Shown here piece after piece: positions 24,441-36,900 of a DNA stretch of 64,000 nt. Both the position numbers and the translations under genes were made by a program. Numbering within the stretch: the first letter of the stretch is position 1; the number at the start of each line of letters is the position of its first letter. The DNA lies in the NCBI RefSeq assembly GCF_019925205.1, contig NC_083562.1, forward strand, positions 23,932,001 to 23,996,000, given 5' to 3'. Under the pieces are notes generated by a model that saw nothing but the letters and a program-made list of their open reading frames with translations, was not told the origin of the DNA and did no database searches. The DNA is from Metopolophium dirhodum. Taxonomy: Eukaryota; Arthropoda; Insecta; Hemiptera; Aphididae.

Positions 24441-25959
24441 ATTATATAATGATTATACACTTAAAATTTATATTGAATACCTATAGATTTATGATATTTA
24501 TGTTTCAGATTAGTCTGGGTCCTGGAGTATTTTTTTGTGTTATGTTAATATATTTTACGCCTTGTATAATACATTTATATAATGCCATTGTGATAGTGTG
24601 TCAATAGATTATTATATTTAACGTTGGGATTTGTATATCTCATGAATAGGTAGTATGTTATTAACACGTAGGTACACCTAGTGATGGGCAAATTCCCGTG
24701 AATATAGACCAATAATATTATAATATATATATTTATATTATATTATAATTTTTAGGTATTTCAAATGTTTTATAATAATAATGCAATACGCTTTGCATCG
24801 GTGGAGTACGATTGCGCGGGTTTTACCATTTTGGGCATACGATTGCGCGCAGTGCCGGAATAACAAAAAAACATGATTTTGAATATTCAAAAGCGTACGT
24901 TTGCGCGTGAAATGTGATGCGACGTTTTAAAAAAAGTTAACAAATTACAATTAATATTTTTAAGTTAAATTTTAAAGCCCGATATTATTATATTATCCCG
25001 ATACCGATTTCAAACTAAGGCTAAAAACTTAATTACATTTCTGTCGTTTTTATTTTTTTATACCCTTCGTATTGTTTACACATAAATTCTATTTTCTCTA
25101 AGTTCTTCCTTCGATATTTACCGTGCACCTATAAAAACACTGTTTTTAAATTATGTAAAATTATAAATGCACATTGTAAGACACGATATTTATAAATATT
25201 TATTTTATCATGTATTATTATTATTCTACTATTAATTCTAGGTACTATATTATATAGATAAGTAATTGATATTATTAAAAAATTGATGTCATAAGAAACA
25301 ACTATGACAGATATAGCCATATCAAAAATAATTTACTAATTTATTCTTATTTATAACGACGCTGTTTATTACGATTTACGGCAGATTGCATATAATTCTC
25401 GCGAACTTATGATTATTCTCAATAAGTCTATAAATAGATAAATATTAAAATGCAAAACAAAATATGTACTTATTCATAAAATATTTAAGAAAATGCATTT
25501 ACTAATTCAAAACTTGCAAAAATATTTAATAATGAATGCGTTTTATTTTAATTAGGGTGTTATGAAACGTGCTATTTTTTTTGACAGAATTATGAAATCT
25601 TCATTCGATAAAATTATGTATTTAGTATTTACATATAAATCTGTGCCCGAGTTACCAATATAATATACCTTCCTTGAATTGTCAAAATCGGTCGAGAATT
25701 TTCGTATTTTTTTTTTTTAAGTTTCAGCAATACACTTTGTTTTTTATATATAATAGCTGTTATAACTTATACACATCACTTTTGTTATAATACTCCATTG
25801 ACCCATCCGGGATCGTGAATCATATTATGTGACAAAAATTTTGTGCAAATTGGTCAAAAACTGTGGATTTGAATATGCGTCATTTAGATATAGGTAACCC
25901 AACTAATAATATCTGTATTAGTCGACATATCTATATCTATATCTTTTATAGTGGATCTA
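24441..25959. other. AT-rich spacer
   Basis: No gene is seen. A short cluster of tacgattgcgcg-like motifs occurs at about 24807, 24839 and 24896. The rest shows nothing I can support. Confidence 0.4.
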
Positions 25960-26143
25960 CAGGGGTGTATACTGTATACAAGGGGGAACGAGATGGTCAG
26001 ACCTCCCCCCCCCATTAGCTTTTTATTACTTTAGTAAAAAGTTTTGAGAGGGTGGGGAATTTTCCAATTTTTCCCTCCCATTTAGATATGTCGTTTTTTT
26101 TAAGCCCCCCTCCCCCCTTTCAGAAATCATGTCTACGCTTCTG
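25960..26143. mobile_element. hAT-like MITE with 8-bp target duplication
   Basis: A 184-bp insertion flanked by tggatcta at 25952-25959 and 26144-26151. Its ends form an imperfect inverted repeat (caggggtgtatac against cagaagcgtagac). The interior is rich in C runs. The 8-bp duplication and CAG-type ends are the hAT signature. There is no coding capacity. Confidence 0.7.
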
Positions 26144-27087
26144 TGGATCTATCTACCGTTTCCGTTTTGCTTCAATTTGCTTCTATAAGCAATGTGTCAG
26201 CGGCGATCAAGCTGGTAATCACGGAACTGGAGCTTCAAATTATTGTTTATAGGTATGTAGAATATAGATATACATCGTTAAAAAAATTTACTTCATCTTC
26301 ACATCGTATTGTTCTTTTTTAAGACTGATACTTATATTAGTTATGAGTGTTATAACATGTATTAAGAATGAATGATTGGAAAATATACTATAGAATTTTT
26401 TTTTTAAACAGTTTTTTGTGTGTGTGATTATTTGACCCGTATTTGATTAAATAATTACTCAGTACTCATCGTTTTCTCAAAGTAATTATTCTACAAACTG
26501 ATATTGGAATAGTTAAAACACTACGTCATGGCCATGCAATACTGTAATAGATCACAATAGGTCTCTCCTTGATTTTATCATAAAATTATATTCAATATTC
26601 ATATTAACATTATGTTTTTCCATAGGAACCTAGACAGTCGTGTATGTGTTAAGTGTTGATGAGTTATAGAATCTGAGCACATTTACAATAATTGTATTAA
26701 TCATCGAACATAGTGTATTAAAATCAAAACTATATATTTTATCGAAGTGTTACATAAATATTATTGAATAAACGGTTTGTATTCATAATTCATTCCAAAA
26801 TTCCAAACTGTTTTTTATATGTGTTATGTGTTATGTGTAGCGTCATGCCGATATAATTTGAAGTGTTTGGTATTGAAACTGGACATTTGAATAAATGTTC
26901 AATATTATCAATCATCATAATATAGGATACTGGCTTGAAAATCGTTACCTTAATTAACGGATTGTGAAGTAAATATGTATTTTCTTTTTATCCCATTGCA
27001 GTCATTGACATATTTAATGTATTTACTTTTGTAACTACTGTTTATTACGCGACAATTATCATTGTAAAACTACAAACATGAGACCTA

Positions 27088-27265
27088 GTTTGGCTCCGTG
27101 GTTGGCTTCAATCACTAACGTGTTTTGTGGTCAAACATCGCCCGGCGTCACTATTCCTGGATGGGTGACCACCCGGGTTTTTAGTGATAAATCCTCAACC
27201 AACCGTAACCCGAAAATGTTAATGGCCATAATTGCCAATGCTTTAGATAAATACAAAAAAATTAC
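27088..27265 (+). mobile_element. SINE with 5S rRNA-like box C, older copy
   Basis: Related to the element at 32960-33243: it starts tggctccgtggttggcttca, contains cctggatgggtgaccacccg at about 27155, and ends with aatggccataattgcc followed by an A-rich tail. Flanking tacaaacat and tacaagcat may be an eroded target duplication. A 69-codon frame covering it is an accident of the element. Confidence 0.65.
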
Positions 27266-27429
27266 AAGCATTTTGATAAATATATAAATATATTAATGAA
27301 TTATAGTTTAATCAAATATATAATAATCTTCAAAAGGTATAGCTGAGATTAGGAATCACTGGTCTACAGTATAACTTGAAAATGTAATGTAAGGTTCTTC
27401 ATAAGTTTTTATAATAGCAGTTTAAAAAT

Positions 27430-28370
27430 ATTAAGTATATTATAGACGATTTTTTTTTTTATAAGCATTTAATGTATTTTGACAAAATTCATTAGCGAAA
27501 ATTTGCAAATAATTTTACAGTTAAAAGTGTATGGATGCTAAGGATTGAAAATTTAAAACAAGGTTTCTCATAAGTAGTTCAATGTTCGTACTGTAACCAA
27601 AAAATAAAAATTAAAAAATATAAAATTTAATACATACTTTCTATAGAAATTTTAAATTCTAATTTGGACAAAATTGGATGGTATTTAAAAAAAGAATAAC
27701 AATTTTAGTTAATTTGCTGTAATTTAAAAATAATATTCGTGAGTATTTGAAACTTTTAATTTTTAAAGTATATTATTATATTCTATACACAGTGATTTTA
27801 AAATGCAATGTTTTCGGCAAAAACTAATTCAATATTTTGCATAATTAATAACGTACATGTCCCCAGCCCCACCCAATAAAAATTTTAACATTTTTTTAAC
27901 TCAACATTTAGCAGTCAATTAGCAACAATTTGCAAGATTATTTTCACAATTCGCAAGCCTTTAGTTGAATCATAAAATAAAAAAAACTAAGGGTGGGGCT
28001 GGGGACATGTACGTGTTTTCTACGATAGTTCAGATTTTAAGTGATTTATGAGCATTTTTAATTTATGCTTTATTATATTATACGCATTATTTACTTAAAA
28101 TTGAACTATCGTAAAAATCCATACACAAATATAGATAATGTTCTCACTATCAAGTTTCATAATTGGTCGATTCACTCTAATTTCTAAACTAATTGAGCTA
28201 AACGTGATCTGCTGAGCGTTCGTTTTCCATGTTACAAACTTGTAAGACGGAGACACCAAATGACCGTGTAGCGTTCTCTTAACAGCAATAATATCAAAAA
28301 ATATACTTAGAACTACAAGCTGACAGACCGTCTTTGCTCAGAATCGTTTTGTTAGAACCGATAACCAATA
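27430..28370 (-). repeat. Patchwork of repeat R and foldback-family fragments
   Basis: Pieces of repeat R in minus orientation (aaggattgaaaatttaaaac near 27540; gctcagaatcgttttg near 28337) surround a segment related to the palindromic element at 36296-36742 (gagctaaacgtgatctgctg near 28196). Inside lies a perfect 24-bp inverted repeat at 27851-27874 and 27991-28014. Confidence 0.5.
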
Positions 28371-28646
28371 ATCACCGCCTACCATACCACCGCCGGCCGA
28401 CACACACACACTCACACACGCACAACACATAAATGTTAGGTTTGTATTCTTTTACGATTTCATAAATTGTGTTGTTTGCAATTTTTTCGTAATAAGTATA
28501 GATGTCATTCAATCTATTATTTCTTATGGAATTTTATTTTGGGGAGGAACACACTTGAACTCACTTTCAGAACCTTGAAATCACTTTAAACTCATTACTC
28601 AAATTTATTTTCAATAAACCTGCATTATTTTCTACAGTTAATTTAT

Positions 28647-29398
28647 ATAAAGAGTTAGAGGTATTACATTTAAAAACATTATACACAAAAAACATTTGCC
28701 TATTGTTTTACAGTTTTAAAACTTGTATTGATGTTCCGTGTCACAATTATAATATGCGCTTTAAGGTTAATACTAATGTTATTGTCCCTAAAATGAATAC
28801 AATATTTGGACAACAGAGCCATAAATATAAGTTCATAACATGTTGTATTAAATATAATTTTAATATTCATGATTTTAACAGCTTTAAAATGTATAAAAAA
28901 TATATAAATAATGTTCTGTTGCAATAATGCCTTTGTAACGTATTGTATACTGTATATTATATCAAGTTTTCTTATTGATTATCTACTTCTTACTATAATT
29001 ACTTTCTTTTTCTCTATTTAATATTAAAAGTATAACTTTCATATTATTATCATTGTCATTATATAAAATTAAATACTACTATATGTCTATATTCTAGTTC
29101 ATTTCAATAACGAATGGCTAAGGCACCAAATGGTCTACCTAATCTGTGTTTGCGCTATTAATATGCTTTAATATATTAGTTGCTATCCTTATCTATATTG
29201 TTATATTGTTATTATTAATTCTCTTTTTGTTTTGTTTTTCATTTTCTTAATTACTTAAGACTTTGTATCGCTTACTCTCTCTCTTTTCGGCACAAGCTTT
29301 GCTTTTGAAAAGAGAACCAAAGATTAATTAATTTATGCTTATAACATGTTTTGAACATTTAATTTTAATTTGGTAACAATAAATATTATTATTATTAT
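28647..29398 (+). pseudogene. LINE reverse-transcriptase C-terminus and 3' UTR
   Basis: One frame (28647-28927) reads ELEVLHLKTLYTKNICLLFY, then HNYNMRFKVNTNVIVPK, and ends in a K-rich tail. This is the usual C-terminal layout of CR1/jockey-type reverse transcriptases (LxILPLxxLY, then HNYNTR, then the closing K-rich helix). After the stop come about 470 bp of T-rich sequence ending in caataaatattattattatt, a 3' UTR with the short (ATT)n tail typical of such LINEs. The copy is 5'-truncated at or near 28640 and cannot be active. Confidence 0.65.
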
Positions 29399-29469
29399 AG
29401 ATGTACCCTAAAACGTTATCAGTGCGTAAATATTTTACACGGTCGCCCAAGTTGTCATTTCTAAGGAGT

Positions 29470-29730
29470 CCGTGGTATACGGCCAATGTTATATTTTACC
29501 GGTGCGAATCGCCTTTAGATTTTTGTATTATTATTATTGTCGGGCGCTAATCGTTGTGGAACATTTGAGTATAAATTGTGGGCACGAATTGCCAAAAATT
29601 TTTTACTACACACATTCAAGTTATTGAGCGCTAATCGCCACTGAAATATTCTATTTATTTTGAGAAAGCAAAATCGCCACATTTTATTATTATTGCAGTA
29701 TAGGCGCGAATCGCTACCTTGTATGGTATT
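29470..29730. repeat. Interspersed gcgcgaatcgcc motifs
   Basis: Five related short motifs occur in 210 bp: ggtgcgaatcgcc, gggcgctaatcgt, gggcacgaattgcc, gagcgctaatcgcc and ggcgcgaatcgct, separated by about 30-70 bp of AT-rich sequence. They are GC-rich, partly self-complementary islands. Function unknown. Confidence 0.5.
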
Positions 29731-30719
29731 ATTTTATTTATTTTGTGAAATCATATAGGATATTATGTACAGGTTGCGACTGGCCAGACCACACACCACC
29801 AAGTTGTAAGTAACTAACTATTTTAATTTTGATTATATATTATTCCCTGCTAGGCACTGAATTATTTTACTTAAATTGTGTACTATTGAAATTATTTATT
29901 ATATTTTGGATGGGCCACAAGGGCTACATATATTTCATATTATTATTATCGTTACAACTATTTTATAGGCTCTAATGGGTAACAGCTCAAATAGCTTGCG
30001 ATATCATTAAAACATTATAATTTTGTATATTTATATGCAACAGATTTTTACTTGTTGGACCAAAAGGGCCGTATATTATTATTTATATTTTGTATTTGCA
30101 ATGATAGATAGTGTTGTGTATTATATAAAATTGTTTTATTATACAACAACTCAGTTCCTAGACGTCTAGATCTTTTTGTTACCATTTTACTACTATTTTA
30201 AATATACACTCACAAAAATACCCACAACACCATACACGCACCACTTACTCACTAACCACTGGTCTTGCACGGCAACTCTATCTGCTTCCTTTGAGCATTG
30301 CCATACATAATATATACACAATATGAAGTACGCAGGTCGGTCGGTGTGTGTGATTGGTCGACGATAAAGTTAAAAACGGTGACAGAGCACACGGGCTATT
30401 ATTGTCCCGTTCTCGGCCCAAACACATTTATCGTATATTATGTTTTTATATTATTGTATTCGAATTTAACAAACTCATTACAGTAACCCGCTCAAATACC
30501 TATTATACTGTACCCACTTGCCTACTTTTTTTTCATATATCCAGCCTATAAAAAAAAAAACTTAAAAATTTCATAGATGATAAATATAATTGTAATAACG
30601 TGTATGTTGACCAATAAATCACTGGGTATTTAGAATAACCAGACTAGACTCTATATTTTATAGGATAAAAACTAAATTGTAAATAGTTTCAATTATTTTA
30701 TTTTATTTAGAAGTAATTT
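29731..30719. other. AT-rich spacer
   Basis: No gene is seen. Two loose copies of a ccacaagggc / ccaaaagggc stretch occur near 29917 and 30060. Short open frames near 30300-30550 have no recognisable product. Confidence 0.35.
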
Positions 30720-31199
30720 ATACTAATATACCTATAAAGCTGTAGAGTTTGTTTGTTTGAACGCGCTAATCTCAGGAACAACTGGTTTGAATTGAAAAAT
30801 TTATTTTTGGTTGGACAGTCCATTCATCGAGGAAGGCTATAGGCTATATAACACCACGTTACAACAAATTAATTCAGCCCGGGGAAGTGCTCAAACAGGG
30901 ATTTCGAGATTTACGGTGGAAATGTTTGTTTATATTAATGGTCGCTATTAGTTATAGAAGAAATAATTAATAGATAAAGTATTTATTTATTATTGGTTGC
31001 CAATGGTTAATCGGGCAGATCAGGCACAAGCATGCATCAAATCGAATTTTCACACATTGCCTACACATTTTTATTACATTCTACACATTGGGTGATATGC
31101 ACTTACTGCAGTGAGTTACACCAAAAAAGAGTTGAACAATCACAATTTTTTTAAGAGTTGTCCTTTTTTACGGGCCACGAAGTGCGCAGGAGCAGCTGG
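30720..31199 (+). mobile_element. Helitron-like non-autonomous element
   Basis: The left part has gtttgtttgaacgcgctaat, ctcaggaacaactgg and gaggaaggctataggctata, a combination I know from abundant Helitron-type elements of insects. The right end, gggccacgaagtgcgcagg followed by agcagctgg and then T, fits a CTRR terminus inserted before T. No helicase or Rep coding is present. The left boundary is approximate. Confidence 0.6.
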
Positions 31200-31894
31200 T
31201 CTTTTATATATATAGATAATAATAATAATAATAATAATAATTTTTTGTAATCAATAGCAACCTTTTATATAAACAAAAAACAAAATAAAAGTATTATAAT
31301 TACACAAACACGCATTTTCTACGTACGACTTTGTTTTATTGAGCCGATATTCTCATTAACAATACCATGCCACGACCAAGACGATCAAATACTTCACGGC
31401 AAAGCCGTAATGCAACTAGGATTCAATTATATATATATATATATGTAAATGACTGTTTGTGTGAAGATTAGTCCTCTGTGAAGAAGATAGGCTAATTTAA
31501 AAAAGGGTTAAATTTTTAAAAATTGATATTTTAAAAAAGGCTTATGTAAAATTTAGTTTTTTTAAAGGGTTATACAAATTTAGATACAGTGGAGAGGATT
31601 TGTTTAAAAAGGATTAATTAAAAAAAATTGTTTACTTTTTACTTTATACTTTTTAAAAAAGGTTAAATTTACTTTAATTTACTTTTTCTGTGCAAATTGC
31701 CTTTTATTATTTATTATTGTCACTAAAAAAAGTTGATGGAAATTTTTCTATTCAAAATAGAAAAAGTATAAGTTGTATAAAAAAATATGGAAAATTGTAT
31801 TAAAATAATTATAATTTGATACCTTGGTACCTGGGTACTATCGTCACAAATACTTGATTATATTTTTATGAATCAAATATTCTTTATATTCGTT

Positions 31895-32135
31895 AATTAT
31901 GTGGTATAAAATATATCGGCTGAGGCCATTTGATTGAAATGTTTTTCGCCAGCATCGGCCAGTTCACCAAGTACGCCGGGCGTTGGCTCCGGCATACTGC
32001 ATTTGAAGGAACACGGCGACTGGTAGGCAAAATCCGATCGTCTGTACTCTGTTTAGGCCCTCACTATAATTACGAATACGCAAAACGTACGTACAACGGT
32101 ATAACTAAGTCAAATAGTCAAATATCTACGTAGCC
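31895..32135 (+). other. TATA-like site followed by a GC-richer open frame of unknown product
   Basis: ggtataaaatatatcggctg near 31902 is a good TATA match. About 30 nt downstream a locally GC-richer frame opens (31930-32133; MFFASIGQFTKYAGRWLR). It has no domain I recognise and no visible splice continuation. It could be a decayed exon, or a 5' exon of copy B about 2 kb upstream, but nothing ties it to copy B. Confidence 0.25.
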
Positions 32136-32959
32136 TTATGGAAATCTGTCAACATTGCACTAAAATCTTAGATGCAAAACGTACGGCATCGTGTGCCTTA
32201 AGCTGTGCACGAATCCGTACGCTGATAAGTGATAAGGACCGTACGGAATCGTGTTCTATCCCTACCCGTACATTCCAGCTCAGAACTATACTATATAGAC
32301 GATTGTCATAGTCCGTCACCGTCGTATCATAAGTGGGGAAAAAACGTGCCTTCAGTAAATTTTTTAACGTGCATGTATAATAATAAAGCCTGTGATAACT
32401 GGAAGCAGTGGATGCACTTACTGTGATCCTGTATTTGTCTATTGCGCAAGGGTTTCGAACTATATTATAATTTATAACGTATCGCAGTAATGGTTCCGTG
32501 AATATTTTGAACTATTGATTTTCATTTTATCCGTTAAGACTTTTAATATAATAGGTAGTTATAGTTGCAGATGTTTTGATAAAAATAACAAAATGTAAGT
32601 GATTTTTTTTTAAATTTTTGTTTAATAATTTACTTAGTTAAGAAGACTACACACTCATATATTGTGTTGCCTCCGTCTTACAAAAGTAAAACATAACAAA
32701 TGTTCATTCAGCAGTTTCATTCTGTGTATAGTGATAGTTTTTATAATATTAGAGTGAATTTTAAAGATAAGAAAAAAAATGTTATATTTGATTGTTATAA
32801 TTGTTATAAATTGCTATATTTTCAAGAAAACTGTGAATATGTAATATATTAAAGTTTAAAAATTAAAACAGCGATAATACAAACCAGAAATCACAGATAA
32901 TGTTCTTACCTTTAAGTTTGATTATTTGTAAATTTGCTATAATAATAAACCTAACAATT

Positions 32960-33243
32960 GTGGCTTGGCGTGGCGCGTTGGCTGCTAACAGTCGCGGAAT
33001 GCGACTGGGAGTAAGTAACGGCCACAGCTACTAGTTCCTGGATGGGTGACCACCCGGGTTCATAGTAGTTAAAAACCTTGCCACACATACACGTGTTTGC
33101 TACCTACCATAACAACCGTTAAAAATAAAAACAATCGTAAAAACCTACCTACTGTACCAACCTTACCCCTACCACAGTTCATAACCCCTACAACAGCTAA
33201 TGGCCATAGTCGCCGGGCTTAAGTTCGATAAAAAAAAAAAAAA
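32960..33243 (+). mobile_element. SINE with 5S rRNA-like box C
   Basis: An insertion of about 284 bp ending in an A tail, flanked by a perfect 13-bp duplication, aaacctaacaatt, at 32947-32959 and 33244-33256. Internally, cctggatgggtgaccacccg closely resembles the box C region of the 5S rRNA internal promoter (TTGGATGGGTGACCGCC). The 3' part holds aatggccatagtcgccgggc. A 5S-like promoter, A tail and target duplication fit a SINE3-like, LINE-mobilised element. A diverged sister lies at 27088-27265. Confidence 0.75.
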
Positions 33244-33946
33244 AAACCTAACAATTACAAATTTTAACTGCTGGACGCAAATTAACTATATGGTATTTTT
33301 GTATGATACATCATTTTAGTATTGTAGACGCGTATTTTAATAAAGGAGTAATTAAATTTATACATCCATACATTTTTTGATCTTAATCACGGATCTATAC
33401 TATTTATCATTGTACTAAATTCACTTCTCGAGTGCTTTGGAGTTAATATTTTAATATTTACTGACTTATTATTATTAAATTAATTAAATAACATATTGAT
33501 GTATGGGTAGGGAGTTTTGATTTGTTTATAAACTGTACATACACATTTATAATAATTAATACATCTTACACCTACGTTGAAATGTATCTTACGTAGGTAT
33601 AAAAAAATCTTATGTTATGTGACATATAGCTTATACCTAATTACATTTATAATAGGTCAATTAATCCTATAAGGTTAGGTTTTGGATTAATAAAAAAAAT
33701 GATTTTATGCGTTACGATTTATATATTAAATGTTTTTGTTCGTTTATGATATCAGTGATATTGTAACGGACACCAACTTTACACGCTAAAAAAAATTATC
33801 ATTTTATATTATATATAAATCAGATAAATTCAAAAAAAGTTAATTTAAATGTTATTTTGTTGTTTTTTAGTCTCAAAGTGTAATAGAGAATTTATGCCGT
33901 TTGTATTATTTTATTGGAAAACGATCAAATCATATGTTATCAAATT

Positions 33947-36900
33947 ATGACAAAGTCAATCAAAAATCGAGTCGATCTAGAAGGATGCGAAGGAACACGC
34001 AGCAAACCCACATCAGAAAAACCAAATCTGGATGGAGATTGGTTTAATTTTTACCTGTTAATAATACTATACATAATACAAGGTATCCCTGTAGGCTTGT
34101 CTGGTGCTCTTCCAATCATTTTACAAAGTAAAAAAATGGTGACTTACGAAGATCAAGTAAGTTGGAATTATATTTAAATGTATATAAATAACTTTAGAGC
34201 AGTGGTGTACCCAGGGTTTTTTCAATGGGGGGGGGGGGGGGGGGGGCTAAACATAGTTAATCAGAATTTAATACCCATTACCTTATATTAGGTCATTATT
34301 ACTATATCCCATAATCCAGTGGCGTATACATATTTTTTGTATGGTAGGGGGAATCAGAAAAAAAATGTAAACCTGTGAATACCTGCGCATTAAAATGAAA
34401 ATTACCGAACAAAATATAGGTAATATTTATTTATTTAATTTATTTTTATTTTTTCTTCGAGAAGATAATGGGCCCCACTGAACATGTTCACAATTTGAAA
34501 TATAAATACATTAAATAGTATATAAATTAAATAATTATAATTTGTAATATATCTTTCTCACATAACTATATAATATTAATAATATAAGTAAATATATATT
34601 TTCTTCTCTTTGCTTATATAATATAGTATTATGTAAAAAATTGTGTAGTTAAATAATACAAAATAATACGGTAATATAAAACTAAAATTAACAATAGTTA
34701 AGTCGTACAACTAATATGATAAATAATGCAGTAATCCTGTACGTTTGTTATGAGTCTGTCTTTATTTTGTTCTTGTAATAGCCAAAGTGTAATTTTTTTT
34801 TTAAGAATCTTAAAAGAGTTGCTGTGTTTAATTTCTAATGGTAGGCTATTGTAAATTTTTGAACCAATATATAAGTATGTGGATTGTGTTAATTTTTTGT
34901 GCATAGTAGGTAGGTACTTTGATATTAGATATTTGTCTAGTATTATGTCTGTGTTCAGTTTTAAAAATAAGGTTATTTATAATTATGTAAAGTACAGACG
35001 CTTCGTAAAATATTTTTTTTATTGGTAGTACATTCATGCCATTGTATAAATATTTTGTGTGGTATATTAAGTCCTTTTTTTAGGATAATTTTTAGTATTT
35101 TGTTTTGTATTTTTTTTAAAAAAGATCTTAAGTTGTATCATTATCATTTAAATACAGTTTCATTTAAAAAATTTACAAGTTGCCAGCAACTTAACGTACT
35201 ATTAACCATCGTAAAGTATAAGAATAAAAATATTAAAAATATTATTAGATTAGATTTTGTGTTATATAATCAATGATAATCATTATTGTGACGTAATAAA
35301 AATAATAAAAATACATTTTTTTTTGCTGTTCATAAACAAAATAATTTAATTGATGATAAATGATTCAAGAGCTTAGTGGATTGACTTAAATTATTTTTAA
35401 TGACTTTTAAAAGAGAATAATTGTTCTGTAATAATCCATTCAAAACATCTGTCAATGCCTCAATGGGTATATTTAATATTATGTATATTGTATATGTTAA
35501 GGTGAATGACGACATTTGGTGAATGTTGACATTCACCTTAACATATACATATAAATGTAGGTATTTATGCCATATTATACTGCATATTGTCCATCTTCGA
35601 TAACAGTATATCATGGAATACGTAATACGTGGTATTATTATAAATTAAATTTTTAATGAATTTATGTGATATTACTTTACGGTTTATAACCTCCTTGGAA
35701 ATTCGAATATTTACTAGATATTTTGGTACTACACCAGAATAAAGGGTACTTTTTTCTGAAAAAAATGTATGTATAAAACTCATTTTTGATTTTCTTGGAG
35801 TTACGTATTGCTTCATCACCGACGATATATTATAATATATGTGTATTGCGTTTAATATCTATGAATGTAATATATATACTATAGATATAAAATATTCCAA
35901 ATACTAAAGTATAGGCAATAATAGAATTTATATCACTTGTATCTATTAGTTGTATTTGTACAAAAACCAATGTACAAGATTTTTACGTAACTTATTATAC
36001 AACTAGAAAATAGGTAGTCATTTTACAGTAGATTCATCTTCTCGTATGGATGGTGCAAATATTGGTCAGTCAGTATAATTATTGTTCCCCGTAAACAGTT
36101 AATGCCTTCTACATGGGCACATAGTGCCCCAAGGTTGAAAACATTTCCAAATTCATCTATTTTGCAAATATGATATTTTTATTATCGATTGGAAAATGAA
36201 ATGTTTTTTTCTAAAGAAGATAATTTTTAACTTCACAAAGTTATAAAAAAAATATATTAGTTAACTTTGAACTAAACTAAACTTAACGAGTTAAATTCGT
36301 TAAGAGGAAGTTATGTAACTTGGTTGTCTCCGCTTACAAGTGCGTTTCATATTACATAGCAAATTTACACTCAGCAGATCACGTTTAGCTCCGTTAGTTT
36401 AAAAATAAGAGTGAATCGACATATTATGAATCTTGATTTTAAGAACATTATTTGTGTTTGTATGTGAGTTTTTTACTGTAGTTCAATTTTTTTTAACAAG
36501 TTATGGGTATATAATGTAGCGTAAATTTAAAATGCTCATAACTCACTTAAAACTGAGTTATCGTAAAAAACCTACCTACAAACACATAAAATGTTCTTAC
36601 CATCAGATTTCATAATAGATCGGTTCACTCTAATTTTTAAACTAACGAAGTTAAATGTTATCTGCTGAGCGTAAATTGTTACGCACTTGTAAGTCGGAGA
36701 CAACAAATATCCGTGTAGCGTCCCTTTAACTTGCCCAGCTTTGAGAATGCGTATTGTATCTATACAATTCAAAGAAAACAAAATTTAAAAAAAGCATAAT
36801 TTTATTTATCTAAAATGGAAATATTATATTTATAAGAAAGAAATCACTTTAACTAGGCACGTTAAATCTGCTAAAAACTGTGTATTTGTCGTTCAATTTA

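Noticed and set aside
27078..27287. A 69-residue open frame with PGWVTTRVFSD
   Set aside because: It is the translation of a SINE copy; the same DNA at 32960-33243 is not open in this frame.
28700..28924. A minus-strand open frame opposite the LINE end
   Set aside because: It is the shadow of the plus-strand reverse-transcriptase relic.
33914..33946. An upstream in-frame TTG start for copy B
   Set aside because: The ATG at 33947 gives a first exon of exactly 210 nt, as in copies C and D. The extra residues have no counterpart.
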